Below, in pieces: positions 1 to 5,499 of a stretch of DNA of 8,319 nucleotides. The stretch comes from Bacillota bacterium. GTDB taxonomy: Bacteria > Bacillota > Clostridia > Oscillospirales > Acutalibacteraceae. Made by a program: the position numbers and the translations under genes. The stretch is from positions 1 to 8,319 of the forward strand of contig JAEWUH010000137.1 in assembly GCA_023397245.1 (NCBI GenBank). The letters run 5' to 3'. The notes under the pieces are model-generated. The model was given only the letters and a program-made list of their open reading frames with translations, searched no databases and was not told the origin of the DNA. Numbering within the stretch: the first letter of the stretch is position 1; every line of letters starts with the position of its first letter.

Positions 1-260
1 TCCGCTACGGCTGCAAATTTCTTTCCATTCTGCTGCAGAAATACGGCAGCGAACGCACGGCGCTCAGCGCTTACAACGCGGGAATCGGCACGGTGAATTC
101 GTGGCTCAAGGATACCGATATTTCACGGGACGGCACTGCGCTGGATAGCATCCCGTATGCGGAAACCCGCAATTATGTGGACGCCGTTCTGGATAATTAT
201 AAAGAATACAGTAAACTATATCAATTTAACAGTAAAGGAGAGGTCATAGACAATGGCTAA
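1..260 (+). CDS. Lytic transglycosylase, 3' end (partial)
   Basis: This is the last 85 residues of a protein whose start lies before the window; the complete codons begin at base 3 and the gene stops at TAA 258-260. The AYNAG motif (visible residues 23-27), the following G-x-V-x-x-W, and the later IPYAETRNYV segment (50-59) are typical of the C-terminal half of the Slt/GH23 lytic transglycosylase domain. Enzymes of this family cleave the MurNAc-GlcNAc bond of peptidoglycan to leave a 1,6-anhydro end, and they act outside the membrane. The catalytic glutamate would be upstream of the window, so activity cannot be judged. The stop overlaps the next gene's start by 8 bases, and the next gene's ribosome binding site lies within this coding sequence, which suggests co-transcription. 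Confidence 0.88.
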   Translation, partial: RYGCKFLSILLQKYGSERTALSAYNAGIGTVNSWLKDTDISRDGTALDSIPYAETRNYVDAVLDNYKEYSKLYQFNSKGEVIDNG

Positions 261-1668
261 AAAAAATGAAGAGTCATCCGATGTAAAAAAACTGACGGAG
301 GAACTCCTGATCAACCGGAAGAACGGTTATTTTCAGGTTTCCGAGGAAAAAGTGAAAAAGGCCGACCGCTTTTGCGAGGATTACAAGAAATTTCTGGATG
401 CCGCAAAAACGGAGCGCGAGGCGGTAGCCTACACGGTAAAAGCCGCCGAACAGGCCGGGTTCAAGCCCTTCGATTCTTCCAAAAAATATGAGCCGGGCGA
501 TAAGGTTTACTACAATAACCGCGGCAAGGCGATCATCCTTGCGGTGATTGGGAAAAACGGCTGCAAAAACGGCGTGCGCATTGCCGCCGCCCATATCGAT
601 TCCCCGCGTTTCGATTTAAAACCGCATCCGCTTTATGAAAAGGATGATATCGCCTATTTAAAAACACATTATTACGGCGGAATCAAAAAATACCAGTGGA
701 CTGCAACCCCGCTTTCCATGCACGGCCGCGCGGTTCTGAAGGACGGCACCAAGGTGGATATCCGGCTCGGTGAGGAAGAGGGGGAGCCGCAGTTCTGCAT
801 TACCGACCTGCTGCCGCATTTAAGCGCGGAGCAGATGAAGAAAACTCTTTCGGAAGCCATTGAGGGCGAAAACATGAACATCGTCGCCGGAAGCCGTCCT
901 TACCGTGCCGATGAAGGAGAAAACCTGTTCAAGCTGAACATCATGAAGCTGATTCATGAAAAGTACGGTATGACAGAGGAGGACTTTGTCTCCTCGGATA
1001 TCGAATTTGTACCGGCATATAAGGCGGTTGACGTCGGCTTTGACCGGAGCATGATCGGCGCTTACGGCCATGACGACCGTGTCTGCGCGTATCCCGCCGT
1101 TATGGCGGCACTGAACGCCAAGGAACCGGAAAGCACTCTCCTTACCGTCCTGGCGGATAAGGAAGAGGTGGGCAGCGACGGTAATACCGGGCTCAATTCG
1201 CAGTTTATGCGTTATTTCATCGCTGATCTGGCAAAGGCGGAAGGTTTGGAGCCGCGCCATGTGCTGAGTATGTCAAAATGCCTTTCCGCGGATGTTGCGG
1301 CGGCGTTTGACCCGACTTACGCCAGCGTATACGAAGCAACCAACTCTTGCTATATCAATAACGGCGTCGGTATGTCAAAGTACACAGGGGCAAGGGGAAA
1401 GTCTTCCACAAGCGAAGCAACCGCGGAGTTCGTTTCCGAAATCCGCAATTTGTTTGATAAGAACGACGTCCTCTGGCAGATCGGCGAGCTTGGCAAGGTG
1501 GACGCGGGCGGCGGCGGAACGGTCGCGATGTATATTGCAAACCTGAATGTGGACGTCCTCGACGTCGGTGTTCCGGTCATTTCCATGCATTCTCCGTTTG
1601 AAGTCGTTTCCAAACTGGATGTTTACATGACCTATAAGGGCATCAAGGCGTTTTTCGAAGCAAAATAA
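253..1668 (+). CDS. apeA: M18 family aminopeptidase (ApeA-type)
   Basis: Encodes a 471-residue cytosolic metallo-aminopeptidase of family M18, which removes N-terminal residues (often acidic ones) from peptides using two metal ions. The expected metal-binding and catalytic segments appear in order: AAHIDSPR (H114, D116), YGHDDR (D274/D275), DKEEVGSDG (E304, E305), SADV (D347) and SMHSPFE (H446). The block THYYGGIKKYQW (138-149) and the length near 460-470 fit the ApeA branch (M18 aminopeptidase 1) better than the shorter ApeB branch. There is no signal peptide. The ATG is preceded by a strong AAAGGAGAGG site at 234-243. The start overlaps the end of the transglycosylase gene by 8 bases, and a terminator hairpin follows directly. 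The family is certain; the exact substrate preference and the symbol are inferred. Confidence 0.94.
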   Translation: MAKKNEESSDVKKLTEELLINRKNGYFQVSEEKVKKADRFCEDYKKFLDAAKTEREAVAYTVKAAEQAGFKPFDSSKKYEPGDKVYYNNRGKAIILAVIGKNGCKNGVRIAAAHIDSPRFDLKPHPLYEKDDIAYLKTHYYGGIKKYQWTATPLSMHGRAVLKDGTKVDIRLGEEEGEPQFCITDLLPHLSAEQMKKTLSEAIEGENMNIVAGSRPYRADEGENLFKLNIMKLIHEKYGMTEEDFVSSDIEFVPAYKAVDVGFDRSMIGAYGHDDRVCAYPAVMAALNAKEPESTLLTVLADKEEVGSDGNTGLNSQFMRYFIADLAKAEGLEPRHVLSMSKCLSADVAAAFDPTYASVYEATNSCYINNGVGMSKYTGARGKSSTSEATAEFVSEIRNLFDKNDVLWQIGELGKVDAGGGGTVAMYIANLNVDVLDVGVPVISMHSPFEVVSKLDVYMTYKGIKAFFEAK

Positions 1669-1673
1669 TGAAA

Positions 1674-1711
1674 CAAGGGGGTTGTCTCAATCGGGACACC
1701 CCCTTGCTTTT
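1674..1711 (+). terminator. Intrinsic terminator after apeA
   Basis: CAAGGGGG (1674-1681) pairs with CCCCCTTG (1699-1706). TGTC/GACA (1683-1686 with 1695-1698) extends the stem after one bulged T, leaving an 8-base loop. A short run of four T follows after one C. The stem begins 5 bases beyond the apeA stop. The T-run is short, so some read-through is possible, but the gene downstream is convergent and has its own terminator. Confidence 0.8.
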
Positions 1712-1754
1712 GGCAGTATCATTGTCCGTCTGAAAGAACGGGGCGGAAAAAAGC

Positions 1755-1796
1755 AAAAAAAGAGGCTGCCTGCAACCGATGGGTCAAGGCAGCCTC
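1755..1796 (-). terminator. Intrinsic terminator after pyk
   Basis: Read on the minus strand, a perfect 10-bp stem GAGGCTGCCT (1796-1787) / AGGCAGCCTC (1771-1762) with a 15-base loop is followed by seven T (1761-1755). It starts 24 bases beyond the pyk stop. It has no T-run in the plus direction, so it acts for pyk only. Confidence 0.9.
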
Positions 1797-1820
1797 CAAA
1801 TCATTATTTACGTTTTTTAA

Positions 1821-3578
1821 TCAGCCTTCGTGCTTTTGAATTCCGCTGAATACGATTCCCCGCGTTGCGTCGATGGTCACGGTCGTTCCGCTCTTCAGAA
1901 TCTTGGTTGCGTGCTCCGCGCCGACGATTACGGGCTTGTCAAGCGCCAGTCCCACGATCGCGGCGTGCGAATTCATCCCGGCTTCCTCCGTTATAATACC
2001 GGCGGCGGATTTTAAAAGATGCAGGAGCGTGTTGGAAGTCTGCGGAATGACCAGAATATCGCCGTCCTTAAAATTTTTCTCCGCGTCCTCTTCGTCCGTG
2101 CAGACGCAAAGATTGCCGCAGACTGAGCCCTTTGTGGCGCCCATGCCGGAAACCAGCACGTCTCCTACAAGCTGTACCTTAAGAAGATTCGTCGTACCGG
2201 AGACGCCGAGCGGAGCACCGGCGGTAATCACGACAAGATCGCCGTTTTTCACAAGCCCCTCTTTGCGGGCAACATCCACCACATGGTCGAACAGCTCGTC
2301 GGTGTTGTCCTTTTCATCCACCTTAATGGGAACGACGCCCCAGGAAAGGTTCATCTGGCGCTGAACGGTCGGGTCGGTCGTTCCGCTGATGATCGGGCAC
2401 TCCGGGCGGTATTTGGAAATCATGCGGGCCGTTCTGCCCGATTTTGAAACGGTCATGATGGCAACCGCGCCCAAATCCTGCGCCGTGGTGCAGGTTGCGT
2501 GGGAGATTGCGGAAGTCACATTCGGCGCTTCGGTAAAGTCGCGTTTTGCAAAGCGCGCTTTGTAGTCGATATCGCGTTCGGTACGCTCTGCAATCATTGC
2601 CATTGTTTTAACCGAAAGAACGGGGTAGTCGCCCGCGGCCGTTTCGCCGGAGAGCATGATCGCACTGGTTCCGTCATAAATTGCGTTTGCAACATCCGTT
2701 GCCTCCGCTCTGGTGGGGCGCGGGTTCTTGATCATGGAATCCAGCATCTGCGTTGCGGTGATTACCTGTTTACCTGCATTGTAGGCTTTTTTTATCAGCT
2801 GCTTCTGTATTACGGGAATTTCCTGAAGCGGAATTTCCACGCCGAGATCGCCTCTGGCTACCATGATTCCGTCAGAAAGGCGGATAATATCGTCGATGTT
2901 CTCCACGCCGTCGGAGTTTTCAATCTTTGCAATAATACGGATTTTATGGCAGTCAAGCTTTTCCAGCTCCGTGCGCAGGTCAATCAGGTCCTGCGGGGAA
3001 CGCGTAAAGGAGGCCGCGATAAAATCAAAGTCTTCCCTTACGGCGAAAGCAATATCCTCTTTATCTTTCGGACTGATGAATGGAAGAGAAAGCTTGATCC
3101 CCGGAACGTTTATGCTCTTCTGTGAGGAGAGCGTTCCGCCGTTTACAACGGTGCAGCTGATATCGGTATCGGTGGAGGAATCCACTTTCAGCTCAATCAG
3201 GCCGTCGTCGATCAATATTCTGGTTCCCGGGGTAACCTCCGTAGGGAGCCGGTCAAAGGTAATTGACACGGCGGTTTCGTCGCCTGTAATATCCCGGCTG
3301 GTCAGCGTAAATTTGTCTCCGGTGTGAAGGGTTACTTTTGGCTCCTTAAATTTTTTAATGCGGATTTCCGGCCCCTTCGTATCCAGAAGCAGGGCAACCG
3401 GCAGATGCAGCTCCTCGCGCAGCTTTTTTACGGCGTCCGCGCGCACCTTCTGTTCTTCCGCCGTTCCGTGCGAAAAATTCAGTCTGGCTACATTCATGCC
3501 GGAAAGCATCAGCTGCCTGAGCACGTCCTCCCGGTCGGTAGCGGGGCCAAGGGTACAGATGATCTTTGTTTTTCTCAT
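1821..3578 (-). CDS. pyk: Pyruvate kinase with C-terminal PEP-utiliser domain
   Basis: Encodes a 585-residue pyruvate kinase, which transfers phosphate from phosphoenolpyruvate to ADP in the last step of glycolysis. Visible landmarks are ARLNFSHG (R32, N34, S36), LDTKGPEIR (65-73), the active-site signature IIAKIENSDGVEN with K218 and E220, MVARGDLGVEIP (239-250), and ATQMLDSM followed by NPRPTRAE (275-292). An extra C-terminal domain carries EEAGMNSHAA (H538), resembling the mobile phosphohistidine domain of PEP-utilising enzymes, as in the 585-residue Bacillus-type enzymes. I chose ATG at 3578 rather than an in-frame GTG at 3590. A GGGAG site sits 9-10 bases before the ATG and would overlap the GTG, and MRKTKIICTLGP is the usual N-terminus. 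The gene is monocistronic, with its own promoter and terminator, and converges on apeA. Confidence 0.97.
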   Translation of the reverse strand: MRKTKIICTLGPATDREDVLRQLMLSGMNVARLNFSHGTAEEQKVRADAVKKLREELHLPVALLLDTKGPEIRIKKFKEPKVTLHTGDKFTLTSRDITGDETAVSITFDRLPTEVTPGTRILIDDGLIELKVDSSTDTDISCTVVNGGTLSSQKSINVPGIKLSLPFISPKDKEDIAFAVREDFDFIAASFTRSPQDLIDLRTELEKLDCHKIRIIAKIENSDGVENIDDIIRLSDGIMVARGDLGVEIPLQEIPVIQKQLIKKAYNAGKQVITATQMLDSMIKNPRPTRAEATDVANAIYDGTSAIMLSGETAAGDYPVLSVKTMAMIAERTERDIDYKARFAKRDFTEAPNVTSAISHATCTTAQDLGAVAIMTVSKSGRTARMISKYRPECPIISGTTDPTVQRQMNLSWGVVPIKVDEKDNTDELFDHVVDVARKEGLVKNGDLVVITAGAPLGVSGTTNLLKVQLVGDVLVSGMGATKGSVCGNLCVCTDEEDAEKNFKDGDILVIPQTSNTLLHLLKSAAGIITEEAGMNSHAAIVGLALDKPVIVGAEHATKILKSGTTVTIDATRGIVFSGIQKHEG

Positions 3579-3587
3579 TTTTATAAT

Positions 3588-3594
3588 CACTCCC
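3588..3594 (-). promoter_or_regulatory. Ribosome binding site deciding the pyk start
   Basis: GGGAGTG on the minus strand lies 9 bases before ATG 3578. The alternative GTG at 3590-3588 is part of this very motif, so it cannot use it as a Shine-Dalgarno site. Confidence 0.75.
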
Positions 3595-3630
3595 GTTATC
3601 TATAGGAACATTTAAAAATTCTCCCACTAT

Positions 3631-3659
3631 ATAATACTATATAAAACCGTACATTTCAA
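3631..3659 (-). promoter_or_regulatory. Sigma-A-type promoter for pyk
   Basis: On the minus strand TTGAAA (3659-3654) and TATTAT (3636-3631) are separated by exactly 17 bases; each matches the consensus at five of six positions. The predicted transcript start is near 3624, giving a leader of about 45 bases before ATG 3578. The -10 region lies in a 10-base tandem repeat (3626-3645), so neighbouring -10 alternatives exist. Confidence 0.7.
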
Positions 3660-3675
3660 CTTTTACGGAGCATTA

Positions 3676-3704
3676 TATACAATTCGTTCCATAAATGATA
3701 AAAT
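3676..3704 (+). promoter_or_regulatory. Candidate promoter for the VOC gene
   Basis: TAAAAT (3699-3704) preceded by TG at 3696-3697 forms an extended -10. TATACA (3676-3681), 17 bases upstream, is a weaker -35 match (four of six). Transcription would start near 3711, placing two hairpins (3725-3758) in the leader of the downstream gene. This promoter is back-to-back with the pyk promoter. Confidence 0.5.
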
Positions 3705-3724
3705 CAGACTGTCCATAAAGCTGC

Positions 3725-3758
3725 GCAGCCCAAGGCTGCTGCAATCATTGATTGCAGC
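3725..3758 (+). repeat. Two adjacent inverted repeats in the VOC leader
   Basis: The first hairpin is GCAGCC (3725-3730), loop CAA, GGCTGC (3734-3739). The second is a perfect palindrome: GCTGCAATCA (3738-3747), one central T, TGATTGCAGC (3749-3758). They overlap by two bases, so as RNA they would compete or stack. No T-run follows, so this is not a simple terminator. It ends 15 bases before the AGGAG ribosome binding site. It may be an operator for a dimeric regulator or an RNA structure affecting translation; which one cannot be told from sequence. Confidence 0.6.
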
Positions 3759-3773
3759 GATATAGAATAAACG

Positions 3774-3778
3774 AGGAG
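3774..3778 (+). promoter_or_regulatory. Ribosome binding site deciding the VOC start
   Basis: AGGAG lies 6 bases before ATG 3785. An in-frame TTG at 3752 would add 11 residues but lies inside the palindrome and has no such site in front of it. Confidence 0.75.
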
Positions 3779-3784
3779 AGCAAA

Positions 3785-4177
3785 ATGAGTTCATATTTTA
3801 ATAAGGTACACCACGTTGCCATCATCTGTTCCGACTATGAGGCTTCCAAAGATTTTTACGTCAATGTTCTTAAACTTCCGATTATCCGGGAAACATTCCG
3901 GAGAGAACGGAATTCCTATAAGCTGGACCTTGACGGCGGGCAGGGCGTTCAGATTGAGCTGTTTTCCTTTCCGAATCCGCCGAAGCGCGTCAGTCAGCCG
4001 GAGGCGGCAGGGCTCAGACACCTCGCCTTCGCAGTAAACGACGTTTCTGCAGTCTGTGAATACCTGTGCCGTCAGGGTATCAAAACAGAGCCGATACGGC
4101 TTGATGAGCTTACGGGGAAACATTATACGTTCTTTAAAGACCCGGACGGACTGCCGATTGAAATCATGGAAGAGTAA
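3785..4177 (+). CDS. VOC (glyoxalase-fold) metalloprotein, YaeR/SMU1112c-like
   Basis: Encodes a 130-residue cytosolic protein of the vicinal oxygen chelate superfamily, which includes glyoxalase I and related metal enzymes. It resembles Escherichia coli YaeR closely in several blocks: KVHHVAI near the N-terminus, IELFSFPNPP (57-66), GLRHLAF (76-82) and FFKDPDGLPIEI (116-127). The four expected metal ligands of the two beta-alpha-beta-beta-beta modules are present as H10, E58, H79 and E126, so a metal centre is likely intact. The substrate is unknown; annotation as lactoylglutathione lyase would be over-reach, especially as many clostridia lack glutathione. The start is the ATG with AGGAG 6 bases upstream. 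The gene is divergent from pyk. The closeness to a glycolytic gene is suggestive of handling a glycolytic by-product such as methylglyoxal, but that is only inference. Confidence 0.88.
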   Translation: MSSYFNKVHHVAIICSDYEASKDFYVNVLKLPIIRETFRRERNSYKLDLDGGQGVQIELFSFPNPPKRVSQPEAAGLRHLAFAVNDVSAVCEYLCRQGIKTEPIRLDELTGKHYTFFKDPDGLPIEIMEE

Positions 4178-4186
4178 ATATCCTAA

Positions 4187-4202
4187 TTTAAACCGGTTGA
4201 AA
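4187..4202 (+). repeat. Imperfect 16-bp palindrome over a -35 box
   Basis: TTTAAACCGGTTGAAA is symmetric at seven of eight base pairs, with the core AACCGGTT. It includes the whole -35 hexamer of the downstream promoter, a position where a bound dimer would block RNA polymerase. There is no T-run and almost no loop, so it is a better DNA-binding site than an RNA hairpin. Chance occurrence is possible. Confidence 0.4.
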
Positions 4203-4225
4203 TAAAACGTTATTCGTTATACAAT
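4197..4225 (+). promoter_or_regulatory. Sigma-A-type promoter for the VanY-like gene
   Basis: TTGAAA (4197-4202) and TACAAT (4220-4225) are separated by exactly 17 bases, and each matches five of six consensus positions. The start of transcription would be near 4232, about 30 bases before the GTG start. The -35 overlaps an imperfect palindrome at 4187-4202. Confidence 0.7.
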
Positions 4226-4244
4226 GAACTACGGAAATAATGAA

Positions 4245-4253
4245 GGAAGGGGG
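4245..4253 (+). promoter_or_regulatory. Ribosome binding site for a GTG start
   Basis: GGAAGGGGG ends 8 bases before GTG 4262. An ATG at 4254 directly abuts this site and leads to a stop after three codons, so GTG 4262 is the likely start. Confidence 0.7.
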
Positions 4254-4261
4254 ATGCCGAG

Positions 4262-5080
4262 GTGAAAATCCGGGGAGAAAAAGTTGTAAAAAGCCGTGCC
4301 GGATGGCGGAAAGCCGATCAGGTAAAGAAAATTAAAATCGTTATGACGGTGGTAGTGGTGGCGCTGTGTTTGTCCGTTGCCGCGGGAGCCGTGCTGGCCT
4401 GGGTGCAGATAAAGCATCCGTTTGACAAGCCGGTGATGGCAAGCGCGCCGGTCAGTTCTGCGGCACCCCCTTCTTCAGAAACGGAATCCCTTCCGGACTA
4501 CGATGACAGCTATAATTTGGTTCTGGTAAATAACGATTCGCAGCTAAAATCCGATTTTACGGTATCCCTGACGTCATTTGACGGCGTTCAGGTGGACGAA
4601 AGGATCGTTCCCGCACTGAAGAAAATGATGGAGGACGCAAAGGCGGACGGCTGCCCCCTGAAGCTGACGGGCGGTTATGTCGATGCCGGGCAGCAGAATA
4701 AGCTTTTTCAGGCAGAAGTGCAGAACCTTATGAAAAAGCAGGGATATTCGCAGGTCAGGGCCGAAAATCAGGCGCAGATCGCAATCGGACGCGGCGGCTG
4801 CAACGAGAGCCAGACCGGCATGGCGGTGGAATTTGCCGCCGAGGGCGCTGTTGAGAAGACGAATTTTACCGCTACGGGCCAATACCGATGGCTGGTGAAA
4901 AACTGTGTATCCTACGGTTTTATCCTCCGCTACCCCGAAAATAAAACCGGTTCCACCGGGAAAACGTACCAGCCGGGCCATTTCCGCTACGTAGGCGCGG
5001 ACAATGCGGTGAAAATGCGGGAATATTCCATGTGCCTTGAGGAATATGTTTCCTATATCCGCAAGCAGTCTGTGAGTTAA
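4262..5080 (+). CDS. Membrane-anchored VanY-like (M15B) protein, predicted inactive
   Basis: Encodes 272 residues: a basic cytoplasmic N-terminus, one membrane segment (about 24-49), a Ser/Pro-rich linker (about 55-80) and an extracytoplasmic domain resembling VanY/DacB-type D,D-carboxypeptidases. Support includes the WLVKNCVSYGFILRYP block (210-225) and HFRYVG (240-245). Active members carry SGYRS, SxHxxGxAxD and ExxH. Here the aligned Arg is V140, the first zinc His is S183, the zinc Asp is E190, and the catalytic Glu of ExxH is Q237; only H240 remains. The reading frame is intact, so this is probably a pseudoenzyme that binds peptidoglycan or a partner rather than trimming D-Ala. Four cysteines (131, 180, 215, 258) lie outside the membrane. 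The GTG start is supported by GGAAGGGGG (4245-4253), 8 bases upstream. Confidence 0.82.
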   Translation: MKIRGEKVVKSRAGWRKADQVKKIKIVMTVVVVALCLSVAAGAVLAWVQIKHPFDKPVMASAPVSSAAPPSSETESLPDYDDSYNLVLVNNDSQLKSDFTVSLTSFDGVQVDERIVPALKKMMEDAKADGCPLKLTGGYVDAGQQNKLFQAEVQNLMKKQGYSQVRAENQAQIAIGRGGCNESQTGMAVEFAAEGAVEKTNFTATGQYRWLVKNCVSYGFILRYPENKTGSTGKTYQPGHFRYVGADNAVKMREYSMCLEEYVSYIRKQSVS

Positions 5081-5134
5081 CGCAGGAAAAGTTTATATTT
5101 TGTTATAAAATGTAAATATACTTAAAATTTTTAC

Positions 5135-5163
5135 TTGCATTTTGATTTATCCTATGGTAGAAT
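5135..5163 (+). promoter_or_regulatory. Extended -10 promoter for rpmE
   Basis: TTGCAT (5135-5140) and TAGAAT (5158-5163) are 17 bases apart, with a TGG extension immediately before the -10. This is a strong sigma-A-type promoter, as expected for a ribosomal protein gene. Transcription should start near 5170, about 35 bases before the ATG. Confidence 0.75.
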
Positions 5164-5204
5164 TCATATGTTAAGTTGCAGTTTGGCTGAAAGAGGTGAC
5201 AAGA

Positions 5205-5408
5205 ATGAAGGAAGCTATCCACCCAAAGTATACTGAGACGACTATCACATGTGCATGCGGAAATGTCATCAATACAAGATCGACAAAAGAGAATATCCGC
5301 GTTGAAATATGCTCCAAGTGCCACCCGTTCTTTACAGGTAAGCAAAAGCTTGTTGATACAAGTGGACGTGTTGATATGTTTAAGAAGCGTTACGGCATCG
5401 ACAAGTAA
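5205..5408 (+). CDS. rpmE: 50S ribosomal protein L31 (zinc-ribbon form)
   Basis: Encodes the 67-residue L31, which sits on the large subunit near the bridge to the small subunit. The N-terminal MKEAIHPKY and the segment CSKCHPFFTGKQK followed by VDTSGRVDMFKKRYG are diagnostic. The four cysteines C16, C18, C36 and C39 are all present, making this the zinc-binding (C+) type rather than the cysteine-free paralogue made under zinc starvation in some bacteria. ATG 5205 has GAGGTG at 5193-5198 before it; an in-frame GTG at 5196 is part of that site and is not the start. The gene has its own promoter and terminator, so it is a self-contained unit. Confidence 0.97.
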   Translation: MKEAIHPKYTETTITCACGNVINTRSTKENIRVEICSKCHPFFTGKQKLVDTSGRVDMFKKRYGIDK

Positions 5409-5433
5409 GCTTTTTAATTCTCTTAGATCAGCT

Positions 5434-5466
5434 TAGGCGGCGCAGTATCTGCGCCGCCTATTTATG
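5434..5466 (+). terminator. Intrinsic terminator after rpmE
   Basis: A perfect 12-bp stem, TAGGCGGCGCAG (5434-5445) with CTGCGCCGCCTA (5449-5460), has a three-base TAT loop. It is followed by only a short T-rich tail (TTTATG). The stem is very stable, but the tail is weak, so partial read-through into yigZ is plausible. It ends about 35 bases before the yigZ start. Confidence 0.85.
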
Positions 5467-5489
5467 TTCCTTACCGGCTTCAGCCTGAC

Positions 5490-5495
5490 GGAGGA
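5490..5495 (+). promoter_or_regulatory. Ribosome binding site deciding the yigZ start
   Basis: GGAGGA lies a few bases before ATG 5500. An earlier in-frame ATG at 5464 falls in the tail of the rpmE terminator and has no ribosome binding site. Confidence 0.75.
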
Positions 5496-5499
5496 ATCT

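Noticed and set aside
1712..1754. Weak inverted pieces between the two convergent terminators
   Set aside because: Only four-base pairings with large loops; the two terminators at 1674-1711 and 1755-1796 explain the region.
2499..3125. A 208-codon plus-strand open frame inside pyk
   Set aside because: It lies antisense to a pyruvate kinase with all family motifs; its translation resembles no family and it has no ribosome binding site I could see.
4254..4265. A three-codon ATG mini-frame whose stop overlaps the GTG start of the VanY-like gene
   Set aside because: The purine-rich site directly abuts this ATG with no spacing, so initiation there is unlikely; it is best seen as chance.
5090..5120. 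An A/T-only imperfect hairpin after the VanY-like gene considered as a terminator
   Set aside because: The stem is short, mismatched and without G/C pairs or a proper T-run, so I do not call a terminator between 5081 and the rpmE promoter.
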